Source: a virus
IMG/VR virus record: IMGVR_UViG_3300031973_000209
Span: 1-20,148 of that record
Length of the DNA stretch: 20,148 nt
Strand: one strand, 5' to 3'
The position numbers and the translations under genes are program-made. Positions 1 through 7,757 of the stretch are shown here, piece by piece (the stretch's first letter is position 1; each line of letters starts with the position of its first letter). The notes under the pieces are model-generated. The model searched no databases. It was not told where the DNA came from and saw only the letters and a list, made by a program, of their open reading frames with translations.

Positions 1-3000
1 TGATCTAGGCCCAACAATAGCAGCACCAAGAGCTTCCTCTGATGTAGGAATAACTTTAGGATCTAAGCCATACAATTCTCTTAATTCTTCTGCTGACTTG
101 CCTTTGCTTCTCAATCCGTCTATGGTATTTCTAAGCTGGATATCCATAGCTGAGGCTTCTTGTTTTACTTCCTCGAATAATCTACGCTGCTCAAAGGTAG
201 CAGCGTCTGGTGTAGCTGTTTCAGGTACACTATTCTTTCTAGCTCTCTCTGCCATTTTTGCTATGTAATCTTTTCCTGATCCAAAGAATTCTACAAAGAA
301 ACCATCATCCCTTACACCTGGAGCATCAAGAAACTTTCTTTGCATCTTTGGTGGTAACTTAGAGATATCTGCTGTGGTGTATACCCCTCTTTGCAGATTC
401 ATAGCTGCATCGTCTATGGTCATACCCTTTAGTCTATTGAAATCTTCGAAGTACAACTTGCCATCTTTCAAGTTATCAAGAATGTTTCTGAATTCAATGT
501 TACCCAATTTGTTCTGTGCTTTGGCATCAAAGAGCAGCATATTCAAAGCATCGGTATCTTCAGGTTCTAAATAGAAAAACTTTTGCGGCTTTGGTGCTTC
601 AGCATACCCACCCAGTTCTGCCATCTGTGACTTTGATGCTGATATTCTCTCGGCATCAATACCGATCTTTCTTGCAGGTACTACATCGCCTGCAAACACC
701 CTACGTATGGGAGCTGTCCACTTACCAAAAACACCTTGTGTATCTATGGTTTGCTTTCTTCCGTGATAAATTTGAGAAAGATATTGTGATAGTGGAGATT
801 TGTTTGCTTCTGCGTAAAGCTCAGCTTCTCTTGCTGGATGGGTAAAGGTCTTTCTGGTTACTGCTTTTACACCATCTAAACCTCTTAGGCCAGGTGCTGC
901 TTCAAAAACCGAAGACCTTGCGTAGTGATAGTCTACAAGTTTTTGTACATCTGCTAGTTCATCAGGACCCATTCTAGCAATTCTCGTTCCTCTGGATGTG
1001 GCAATCCTATCAAGCAATTCTTTATTTACCCTAGGGTTGTCTAGTAATGCTTGCTCAGCAAAGTCAAAGCCTTCGTCCGCTACTTCGTCAAGGTATCTTT
1101 GGGTAGCATCGTGTTCTAATTTGGATTGCTTTGCATTTCCAAACATTTTTTCGTCAACTGCTTTAGATGCTTCAGTTACGTCATCACCAGTTCTAGCAAT
1201 GTGTTCATCTAGTAACTTAGCGTACTTAGTATCAGGGTTAGGAATCTGACCTTTAGCCGCAGTTCTAGAAGCCTCTAGTTCTCTGGCAGTCTTAGCACCT
1301 ACAAGAGATCTGATATCTCCGTAATCATCAGTAGCTTTAATTACTTTCTTTGCTAGTGGCTTACCTACAATTGGCATATGTGTAATAAAGTTTACATCTT
1401 TTGCAAAAGCATTTAGTCCAGAACCACCTGCTGCTTTTAAAACTTCACCTACAGCCTTTGCGTCTGTAGAAGTATTTAGAACTTTTTGTGCTTTGTACAT
1501 TTGACTACCGCCCTTGAGGGCTTTTGATCCAGCAATCAAAACACCAAAGTCTGGTGACAGAATATCTCCAGCTAAACCACCACCAACAACTACAGCGGCT
1601 TGCCAACCTTCTAATCCAAGAGCGTTAGATACGTCTTGGAATTCACCTGTAAGCCCTTTGTTAAGTGCTATCGAAGCCATATAAGAAGAATCTGCGTAGT
1701 CAGGTGTTGCTTCTGCTCTACCCTTTCTTCTTGCCATACCCAGTGTAGATGGTTCACCGCCAGCAAATTCTGGAATAAAAGAAGATAATCCTGTTGTAAA
1801 GTAATCAGCTTCTTCGATCAAACCAGCTTTTGCAGCAACTTCAAAGCCTACACCCATAGCGGTTTCTACAGCAGGTTCTAGAACAGGCTCAATCACGTTT
1901 TCTTGTACAGCTACAGCCAATACGTTTAGCGGAGCCATACCCATACGAAAAACATAATTCTTAGAAGTCTCGGCCTGCTTACCCATATAGTCCATGTCAG
2001 TGAAGAAACCTTCAACAACATACTTGTCGGGATTAGCTTTGATATCTGCTTTTAAAGCAGGGTCAAGAAACCAAGCATTAGGATCACCAAATTCATTAAT
2101 AGCTCTAACAGAAGTTAAAGCACCACCCATAGTGGGGCTGATACTATTTGATGTACCTCTACCAGCTGACATAGATACACCACCAGCATTTCTAATAGCT
2201 TGGTCTGCTTGTGGCGATATAAGCGTTCTTGTAGTCTTTGGGTTTGTGTTTGTAAGATAATCAAATACTTCTCTTGGCACAGTACCAGTTGCAGTACCGC
2301 CAATAGGGAAGCTAACCAAATCTACTTCTTCTTCGCCAATCTTCTCTCTGTTCTCAGAAAAAAACTTATAATAAGGCTTCTCAATGGTCTTCTTAACGTA
2401 AGCCATCTGTGCTGGTGTGTAGTCCTTAACCTGCCCTTTGTTACCTGTTACCTGCAATTCAAATGCACCAACAGTATCTTCAGAGAATCTATCTTGTAGT
2501 TCGGTTTTTGCAGGTTCAAATGTAGGAGCAGAATCTATTGCTGCTATCTCATCAAGTGCTTTTCTAAGTGCATCATCAGTACCTTTTGATAGGGGCAACA
2601 AACGAAAGTAAGCTTCTTCAATAGCGTCTACTTGTGTCTGTGCATTATCAAAGTCTATATTAGGATTAGCAGTTATGACAGCATTGTACAATCCGTCTCT
2701 GTCCAATCTTGTATCTGACTTTTTACTAGAGAACTGCTGAGGTCTAAGTGGAGATACAGCACCAGTGAGAGAAGGCAGCTGACCTGTAGCTGTTTCAATA
2801 GGAGGAGCGGCAGGAATATCTACACCTAAAAATTCTGCAGGTGCAGTCTTTTCTGCAAAGTCACCAAAGGTAGCAGTAGTAGGTGGCTTTACATAAGTCT
2901 CTCTAATCTCTTTGTCGAACTTATTGTAGATGCTATCGTAGCTAATAGAAGATGCAGGTATGCCAGAATCTATCATGGCTTGCATCTCTTGTTGCGTCTT

Positions 3001-3231
3001 TAAATCAGCAAGCTGACCAATAAGCGTTTGCTTTTCTGTTTCGTTAGGAATTAAACCTGACAGCAAAGGATCTGGGGCAGAAGGAGAATAATAATAATTA
3101 CCCAAGATAGAAGACATTGTAGGAATACCATACTGGTTTTCTTGTATCTCTCTATCTGCATATCCTCCAAGGATCTGGGCTTCTAAGGCTTTCTTTTTTC
3201 TTTCTAATTCCAGTTCTTCTGGCGTTGGCAT
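1..3231 (-). CDS. Giant virion protein, probable internal/ejection protein (3' end outside window)
   Basis: Reading from ATG at 3231, the frame stays open for 1077 codons to base 1 without a stop, so the gene continues beyond the window. The start is supported by AGGGGTG five bases upstream, and it lies nine bases after the preceding gene. I recognise no catalytic domain in the visible part. The N-terminal ~430 residues are mostly polar with Pro/Thr-rich stretches. Two weakly hydrophobic Ala/Gly/Val-rich segments follow (about 433-470 and 541-565, the second containing AAVVVGGGLAGD). The rest is charged and largely helix-forming. Size and its place last in a run of 215-, 547- and >1077-aa proteins after the tail nozzle match the T7 gp14-gp15-gp16 order. 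An ejection (inner core) protein that enters the host envelope with the DNA is therefore the best inference. The T7 gp16-type N-terminal transglycosylase motif is not evident here. It could instead be another large structural protein. Confidence 0.8.
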   Translation of the reverse strand, partial: MPTPEELELERKKKALEAQILGGYADREIQENQYGIPTMSSILGNYYYSPSAPDPLLSGLIPNETEKQTLIGQLADLKTQQEMQAMIDSGIPASSISYDSIYNKFDKEIRETYVKPPTTATFGDFAEKTAPAEFLGVDIPAAPPIETATGQLPSLTGAVSPLRPQQFSSKKSDTRLDRDGLYNAVITANPNIDFDNAQTQVDAIEEAYFRLLPLSKGTDDALRKALDEIAAIDSAPTFEPAKTELQDRFSEDTVGAFELQVTGNKGQVKDYTPAQMAYVKKTIEKPYYKFFSENREKIGEEEVDLVSFPIGGTATGTVPREVFDYLTNTNPKTTRTLISPQADQAIRNAGGVSMSAGRGTSNSISPTMGGALTSVRAINEFGDPNAWFLDPALKADIKANPDKYVVEGFFTDMDYMGKQAETSKNYVFRMGMAPLNVLAVAVQENVIEPVLEPAVETAMGVGFEVAAKAGLIEEADYFTTGLSSFIPEFAGGEPSTLGMARRKGRAEATPDYADSSYMASIALNKGLTGEFQDVSNALGLEGWQAAVVVGGGLAGDILSPDFGVLIAGSKALKGGSQMYKAQKVLNTSTDAKAVGEVLKAAGGSGLNAFAKDVNFITHMPIVGKPLAKKVIKATDDYGDIRSLVGAKTARELEASRTAAKGQIPNPDTKYAKLLDEHIARTGDDVTEASKAVDEKMFGNAKQSKLEHDATQRYLDEVADEGFDFAEQALLDNPRVNKELLDRIATSRGTRIARMGPDELADVQKLVDYHYARSSVFEAAPGLRGLDGVKAVTRKTFTHPAREAELYAEANKSPLSQYLSQIYHGRKQTIDTQGVFGKWTAPIRRVFAGDVVPARKIGIDAERISASKSQMAELGGYAEAPKPQKFFYLEPEDTDALNMLLFDAKAQNKLGNIEFRNILDNLKDGKLYFEDFNRLKGMTIDDAAMNLQRGVYTTADISKLPPKMQRKFLDAPGVRDDGFFVEFFGSGKDYIAKMAERARKNSVPETATPDAATFEQRRLFEEVKQEASAMDIQLRNTIDGLRSKGKSAEELRELYGLDPKVIPTSEEALGAAIVGPRS

Positions 3232-3240
3232 AATTCACCC

Positions 3241-4884
3241 CTATTCGTTCATAAAATGCAAAGCAACTAATAGCTGTTGTGCTTCCTTCATCTTCTCAGG
3301 CTTATCCTTATAGAACACTTCCAGCTCTCTATACGCATTTGTAAAAAGCTGGTCTCTCTTATCTTTGGAGGTATCTTTGGGTGGATTGTATAGTGATAAC
3401 ACCATCTTGGTTGTTTCAGTTTTTTCTTCGGCATTTACCTTTGCACTTAAATCTTCTTCGGCTATTGCCATACCTGAAGAGATAGTATCGATAGCTGCGG
3501 AATCTCTTTTCTGCTGTCTAGTCTTATCCATAGTCACAGGCTGACCTTGAGGGGTACTTGGGGGTGCAGCTAGTTCATCAATAGACAAACCCATAGCTTC
3601 AAATTCTTGTCTTCTTTGAGCATACGGATCTGGTATAGGTTCTGGAGGTGTAGGAGGTACAGTTCTTCCTAACTGCTGTGCTTGTGCAAACGGAAGTGGT
3701 TGCCCTACGTCCATAGAGCCTGCAGGTTGTTGTAGCAAGTCCATTGGAGCTGGGCCAGCAGTAGGTTCCATAATAGCAGGAGAATCTTCTAGAGGTGTAG
3801 GTTCTAGTGCAGGAGAAAAACTTCCTAAAGGTTCTGTTCTCATAGAGACATCACCTCTCATTTGTTCTCTGAGGTCATATTCTTCAGGCTTCATACCAGT
3901 AGCAAAGAATTCTTGTGCCTGACCTTGGCTAAGTCTTGGAGGCATAGAACCCTTTGGCTCTTCCAAGAAAGACATTAAGTATTCTCTTTGTCCAGCCTGT
4001 GATCCCATATCAAAGTCAGTACGCGTAGGTGGGGGAGCAGGTGCACCACGCAGTCTAGCCCCTTCCATTCTAGTTCTGCCAGTGAGATCCATAGTAGGAG
4101 CAGGACCGAAGTCTGGTGCTGTTGGTCTTTGGGTTTCAGCAACTTCTAAAGTAGAAATCTTTGTAGTGGTTTCACCTAGCAAATCTTCTAATCTTTTTAT
4201 TTCTGCATCTCTAGCAGCCTTGGCTTCTTTCGACAACTTCTTTTGTCTACCAGAACCAGAAGAAGATCTTGTGGTTTCTATTGTTCTACCAGCAAAAGGT
4301 GTGTATCCTTCACCTTCAAGTTTCTCAATACCTGTGCCAAGTTTAGTAGAGATTTCTCCCTGTGCTGTTTTCTGTCCTTCCAATTGCTGTCTTCTAGCAG
4401 GGGGAAGTGTAGGATCTTTTAATTTATCATCAATAGCTTGGATAAGTCTGTCAGATTCACCTTTATCTTTGGTAGCTCTGTCCAGTTCTCTTTGCTTTGG
4501 ATCTAACTTTGTAGTTGTTGAAGAACCTCCACCGCCACCACCAACAGTAGTAGTACCTGCTTCGATCTTCATCTTAGTAAGATCTCTATTTGTTTTTTCT
4601 CTTAATCTTGTCAGGTCTTGAATCTGATCAAGTCTTATTTTTTCTTGTTGTTGTGCAAGTCTAAGTTCATCTTCGTATGTAGCTAACCCTTGTCTTACCT
4701 TAAGTTCGTAAGCCTTCATATCGGACTGTAACTGCAATTTGGCTGCTTCTTGAGCCATCTGCAGTTGTTTGTACTTTGCTTGAGAAACAGTTTGTGCAAA
4801 CTGCTGTCCCAAAGTCATAGGGTCTACGTTCCCTTTAATAACATACACCGTACCTGGTGCACCTTTAACGCCTTGTATAGCCAT
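3241..4884 (-). CDS. Coiled-coil and proline-rich virion protein, probable internal/ejection protein
   Basis: A 547-residue protein with three visible parts. Residues ~25-110 are a Gln/Lys/Glu-rich helical coiled coil. A linker with a run of glycines followed by Ser/Thr (around 115-125) comes next, then a second charged coil to ~245. Residues ~250-455 are low-complexity and proline-rich, with many short PAP/PTP/EP segments. The last ~90 residues are helical and Lys/Glu-rich. There is no signal peptide or membrane helix and no recognised enzyme motif. ATG at 4884 has GAGGTAGAG just upstream and sits six bases after the preceding stop. Its position between the 215-aa and the giant protein suggests the middle member of an ejection-protein set (the T7 gp15 slot), although the sequence does not look like T7 gp15. 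A tail-fibre-associated or scaffolding role cannot be excluded. Confidence 0.75.
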   Translation of the reverse strand: MAIQGVKGAPGTVYVIKGNVDPMTLGQQFAQTVSQAKYKQLQMAQEAAKLQLQSDMKAYELKVRQGLATYEDELRLAQQQEKIRLDQIQDLTRLREKTNRDLTKMKIEAGTTTVGGGGGGSSTTTKLDPKQRELDRATKDKGESDRLIQAIDDKLKDPTLPPARRQQLEGQKTAQGEISTKLGTGIEKLEGEGYTPFAGRTIETTRSSSGSGRQKKLSKEAKAARDAEIKRLEDLLGETTTKISTLEVAETQRPTAPDFGPAPTMDLTGRTRMEGARLRGAPAPPPTRTDFDMGSQAGQREYLMSFLEEPKGSMPPRLSQGQAQEFFATGMKPEEYDLREQMRGDVSMRTEPLGSFSPALEPTPLEDSPAIMEPTAGPAPMDLLQQPAGSMDVGQPLPFAQAQQLGRTVPPTPPEPIPDPYAQRRQEFEAMGLSIDELAAPPSTPQGQPVTMDKTRQQKRDSAAIDTISSGMAIAEEDLSAKVNAEEKTETTKMVLSLYNPPKDTSKDKRDQLFTNAYRELEVFYKDKPEKMKEAQQLLVALHFMNE

Positions 4885-4890
4885 AGTTCT

Positions 4891-5538
4891 CTACCTCACT
4901 AGCATAAAATAATTTAACATTTCAGTTTGGCCTGATTGCATCATCTTCTGCTGAATCTTCTGAGCATCATCCAAAGGAATGTTGTATTGCTGAGATATCA
5001 TCTGTGCATAATTTGGAGAACCAAACCCACCGTAAAGACCTTGAGATGGAGCCATAGATGCTACAGCGGCTTGTGAACCTGCAACAAAAGGAGAAGCTAG
5101 AGCTTCTCTTCTAAGCATTTGCTGTTCTGATAAGGCAGCTTCCATATCTCTTAGCATTTGTTCTTCTTGTTGCTTTTTCAAAAGATTTTGCTCGGCTATT
5201 CTTCTATCTGCTTCTGCAGCCATACGATCTGCAGATTCTTGTTGAAGGGTATCTTGAAGTAGTTGTTGACCACCTTGTACCATACCACCACCAGCCATAA
5301 TCTGTTTACGCTGTTGTTCTGCTAAAGCTTGCGTCTGAGAAGTCTTAGCTTGCATTTGACCTTCCATTACACGCCTTTCTTCAGGTGTAAGTCCAAGCAA
5401 TCCAAGTTCTTCTCTGCGTTGCAGTTTCTTATAATCTTTTTTTAATTCTTTCTCTGCCAAGGTAGGAACCACTTGAGGTATAGCACCAATAGCTGAACCA
5501 CCTGCTGCAATTAATGCCGACAATGTTATAGGATCCAT
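4891..5538 (-). CDS. Gln-rich virion protein with hydrophobic N-terminus, T7 gp14-like position
   Basis: 215 residues. The first ~30 are small and hydrophobic (MDPITLSALIAAGGSAIGAI), a feature of phage inner-core/ejection proteins that insert into the host membrane, e.g. T7 gp14 (about 200 aa). From ~30 to ~145 it is a Gln/Glu/Lys-rich helix with long heptad-like runs. The C-terminal ~70 residues contain Ala/Gly/Tyr-rich turns. ATG at 5538 is preceded by AGGAGATGAATT, a good SD. It opens the final three-gene block, downstream of a 99-base gap that carries a hairpin and one copy of the 22-bp inverted repeat. Size, hydrophobic start and gene order support the gp14-like role; I see no sequence signature that would prove it. 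Confidence 0.75.
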   Translation of the reverse strand: MDPITLSALIAAGGSAIGAIPQVVPTLAEKELKKDYKKLQRREELGLLGLTPEERRVMEGQMQAKTSQTQALAEQQRKQIMAGGGMVQGGQQLLQDTLQQESADRMAAEADRRIAEQNLLKKQQEEQMLRDMEAALSEQQMLRREALASPFVAGSQAAVASMAPSQGLYGGFGSPNYAQMISQQYNIPLDDAQKIQQKMMQSGQTEMLNYFMLVR

Positions 5539-5580
5539 AATTCATCTCCTGTCATAAATACTGATTTGTAAAGGGTTATA

Positions 5581-5602
5581 CCAATAGGGTAACTTAGGGA
5601 AG
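5581..5602. repeat. 22-bp inverted repeat, copy B
   Basis: On the plus strand this begins CCAATAGGGTAAC and ends TTAGGGAAG. It is the exact reverse complement of 13742-13763; the match ends at both flanking bases. Two TAGGG blocks (5585 and 5595) sit 10 bp apart. It lies in the gap before the 215-aa gene, and the minus-strand transcript would carry the complement of copy A. Confidence 0.95.
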
Positions 5603-5615
5603 AGCTACTAGAGAG

Positions 5616-5634
5616 GGACCTCCCCAAGAGGTCC
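5616..5634 (-). other. Intergenic hairpin B (possible terminator or processing site)
   Basis: GGACCTC (5616-5622) pairs perfectly with GAGGTCC (5628-5634) around a five-base loop. It lies three bases after the stop of the 240-aa gene. On the transcribed minus strand no U-run follows, so it is not a standard intrinsic terminator; an mRNA-end stabiliser or processing hairpin is equally likely. It is the mirror image of the hairpin beside copy A of the inverted repeat. Confidence 0.7.
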
Positions 5635-5637
5635 TGA

Positions 5638-6360
5638 CTATACATAGAAGACCTCTGCTGTCATAGACTTAACAGAACAATAAGCTACTTCATTATGAGG
5701 ATCTACTGAAGCTGTAAAGTTATAAGTTCCTGCATCTAAGGTTACAGATACTGTTGTCATAATAGATCTATAAGATGCCATCTGATCTCCAGCCCAAGGA
5801 TCTAAAGTATCTGACGTAGAACCTGCTGGATCAAATGCGTAGTTGTCTGTAACATTACCTAGAAAGAATCTCTTGCTATCTACCCCTCTGGTATAAGTAA
5901 TAATAATTTCATTTTGCCAAAGACCATTACCAGGTCCTTTTGAGGAAGTGGGAGCTTCATTTCCTTGTACATAATAGTGAAGATACATTGTAAGTAGACA
6001 CTTTGCTCCGTCTTGCTTTACGTGTACCCTGCATCCTGAATTTGTGATGTCTTGCCAATCTTTTACCAGCGGATCTGTCTGAGAATTATTTTTAGTTGTA
6101 GAAGTTTGGTATGACCTGTTGGTGTAATTGGCTAGCTCTGCAGAACCTACTACTTCTCCAGTTTCAAAAGAATAAGCACCCTCTAGTGGAGAGAACCTAC
6201 CCAAAGCTATATCTGACTTATCTAAGGACAAACCATCAATATCTCCAGCTACAATCTCTTGGTTAAGGAAATCTTTTAAAGATTCTTCATTGTTTTGCAG
6301 ATGCTGCGTTCTTAATTCGCTAGTATCTGTATATTGATTTGGTTGTGTATATGTAGACAT
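5638..6360 (-). CDS. Beta-rich virion protein, third of a tandem trio
   Basis: 240 residues, function not recognised. The first ~70 residues are polar and contain the motif DIDGLSLDKSDIALGRFSP. Such 'G-x-L-x-x-x-x-I' repeats are common at the N-termini of phage fibre or appendage proteins. The rest alternates short beta-forming stretches with turns, ending in VTLDAGTYNFTASVDP and a final strand with AEVFYV, like a beta-sandwich. ATG at 6360 shares one base with the upstream stop (TAATG) and is preceded by GAGGT, so translation is probably coupled. Similar size, layout and N-terminal motif to the next two genes suggest diverged paralogs forming a tail or head appendage. Confidence 0.8.
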   Translation of the reverse strand: MSTYTQPNQYTDTSELRTQHLQNNEESLKDFLNQEIVAGDIDGLSLDKSDIALGRFSPLEGAYSFETGEVVGSAELANYTNRSYQTSTTKNNSQTDPLVKDWQDITNSGCRVHVKQDGAKCLLTMYLHYYVQGNEAPTSSKGPGNGLWQNEIIITYTRGVDSKRFFLGNVTDNYAFDPAGSTSDTLDPWAGDQMASYRSIMTTVSVTLDAGTYNFTASVDPHNEVAYCSVKSMTAEVFYV

Positions 6361-7019
6361 TATGACCTCGCTAGTACAACATTTATATTGTATCTTGTTA
6401 CTTCTACAGACTGATGACTAGCGTCACCGATAACCGCTTGCAGTTCTACCCTCTCTACAGTATCGAGAGGAGAAATTAAAATTAATTCTGTACCAGAACA
6501 AGATCTCCACTGGATACCATCGGTATTGATAGCAGATGAATCAGTTTCTATCGACCTGTTAGAAAAAGAATAAATTCCTGGAGCTATATATTCTGTACCC
6601 AAAGTTGTTGTTACCTTAATTCTAAAGCCATAATCAAACCCTGCTTGTACGTCATTACCTGGATCGGTAAAGCTAAGTTCTCCTACTAGAAGATCCCAGT
6701 GTACCCTTAGTAACGATGTATTCACTGCCTGCTTATCTATGTCGATGTACGCTTGTTCTCCACCATTCATAGATATGGTTTGCCAAGTCTCAGAGGTACA
6801 AACATAAGATGCAGAAGTTTCAAATCTTTGAAAATTAAATAATCTGTTCATTGGTTCTTCAGAGCCTACATCTCTATCGAAGTGTTCTCTTGTAGCCCAA
6901 TTAGCATCAGTGTTTTCACCGTCTATATCCATATTCTCTACAGCAACATAAACTTCGTTTAGCTCTGTAGCAGTAGGTGCATCACCTTCTTTAAAATGTT
7001 TTCCGTTTACTTTTCCCAT
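6360..7019 (-). CDS. Beta-rich virion protein, second of a tandem trio
   Basis: 219 residues, function not recognised. The N-terminus (MGKVNGKHFKEGDAPTATEL) resembles the start of phage fibre or receptor-region proteins that begin with a short 'K-V-NG...G' strand. Then comes MDIDGENTDANWATREHFDRD, which occupies the same place as the NG/IDG motif in its neighbours. From ~75 on, strands alternate (LRVHWDLLVGELSF, FDYGFRIKVTTTLG, VEVTRYNINVVLARS), giving the impression of one beta-sandwich domain. ATG at 7019 follows AGGTAGGG. It ends in a one-base overlap with the following gene. One copy of the recurrent 17-nt motif lies inside it (6452-6468). Confidence 0.8.
   Translation of the reverse strand: MGKVNGKHFKEGDAPTATELNEVYVAVENMDIDGENTDANWATREHFDRDVGSEEPMNRLFNFQRFETSASYVCTSETWQTISMNGGEQAYIDIDKQAVNTSLLRVHWDLLVGELSFTDPGNDVQAGFDYGFRIKVTTTLGTEYIAPGIYSFSNRSIETDSSAINTDGIQWRSCSGTELILISPLDTVERVELQAVIGDASHQSVEVTRYNINVVLARS
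6452..6468 (+). repeat. Recurrent 17-nt dyad motif, copy 1 (TCTCTACAGTATCGAGA)
   Basis: Identical to 19891-19907, and 15 bases of it are repeated in reverse orientation at 8764-8778. With its flanks it forms a hairpin, CCTCTC-N9-GAGAGG. It is inside a coding region here. Confidence 0.75.
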
Positions 7020-7025
7020 AGTTCC

Positions 7026-7757
7026 CTACCTATATGTATTTCTTGCCCAGATACCAGCAGACCACAGCTCTAAAGGTGTGGTTGGATTATCTGTGTATGA
7101 TGGTGTGTTAAGGGCATTTGATGTAATAGATTTCCAGCGAATATCTATCCTTACTTTCTGACTACCAACAGGAATAGAAAAAGGAATTACTAAATTTTCT
7201 CCTCTTGGATAGCATTCTCCAGATTCTGCTACAAGAACATCATTTACGAATACACCCCATCTAGTCCACCAGTCAAAGCCTGTTTGAGCGTGTAGCGTTG
7301 TTTCTCCAGAAATGTAGGTCACTACATTGACACCGTGCCTAAAGTTTATTCTCGCACATCCTGACAACATCCCCTCAACCATTTGGTCTTGGATAAAGAT
7401 ATCGTCAAACTGCCCTATCGCTTCTAGCTTGTTCCAGTTCTTTCCCCAATTATAAGTTTTTAAATCTAAATCAATGATGGTATCGTGCCAAGTTGTATCG
7501 GAATCTAAGTTCTGATACTTAGTGCTTTCATAGTAAGTTTGCGTAGCTGCTTCCCACTTAAACTTTTTTACATCTCCAGCGGAGAGATCTGTGATTGTTA
7601 CTGGCTCAAACTTCTTAAAGCTAAGAGAATCTACAGGCAGATTAGTAGAATCTAAGCCGCCATTAAGCTCTCCTGCATAGTGTTCAACATTCTCATTGAA
7701 TGTTTCGGGTACAACTTGTGTGTAGTCCCACTGTAGTTTTTTAGGAAATTTCTTCAT
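7026..7757 (-). CDS. Beta-rich virion protein, first of a tandem trio
   Basis: 243 residues, function not recognised. An N-terminal ~55-residue region carries GELNGGLDSTNLPVDSLSF, the clearest version of the 'N-G-x-L-D-x-x-N-L' repeat often seen in phage fibre-like proteins. After a helical linker there is an aromatic-rich beta domain (FDWWTRWGVFVNDVLVAESG, then VRIDIRWKSI) ending in WSAGIWARNTYR. The ATG overlaps the nozzle stop by four bases (ATGA), with AGGA upstream, implying coupled translation and a role close to the tail. Candidate roles are tail appendage, receptor-binding adaptor or head fibre. Confidence 0.8.
   Translation of the reverse strand: MKKFPKKLQWDYTQVVPETFNENVEHYAGELNGGLDSTNLPVDSLSFKKFEPVTITDLSAGDVKKFKWEAATQTYYESTKYQNLDSDTTWHDTIIDLDLKTYNWGKNWNKLEAIGQFDDIFIQDQMVEGMLSGCARINFRHGVNVVTYISGETTLHAQTGFDWWTRWGVFVNDVLVAESGECYPRGENLVIPFSIPVGSQKVRIDIRWKSITSNALNTPSYTDNPTTPLELWSAGIWARNTYR

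Noticed and set aside
4082-4621. 179-aa plus-strand open frame opposite the 547-aa gene
   Set aside because: Composition is Ser/Val/Pro-rich as expected from the complement of a coiled-coil, low-complexity gene; no ribosome binding site; the opposite frame has clear domain structure.
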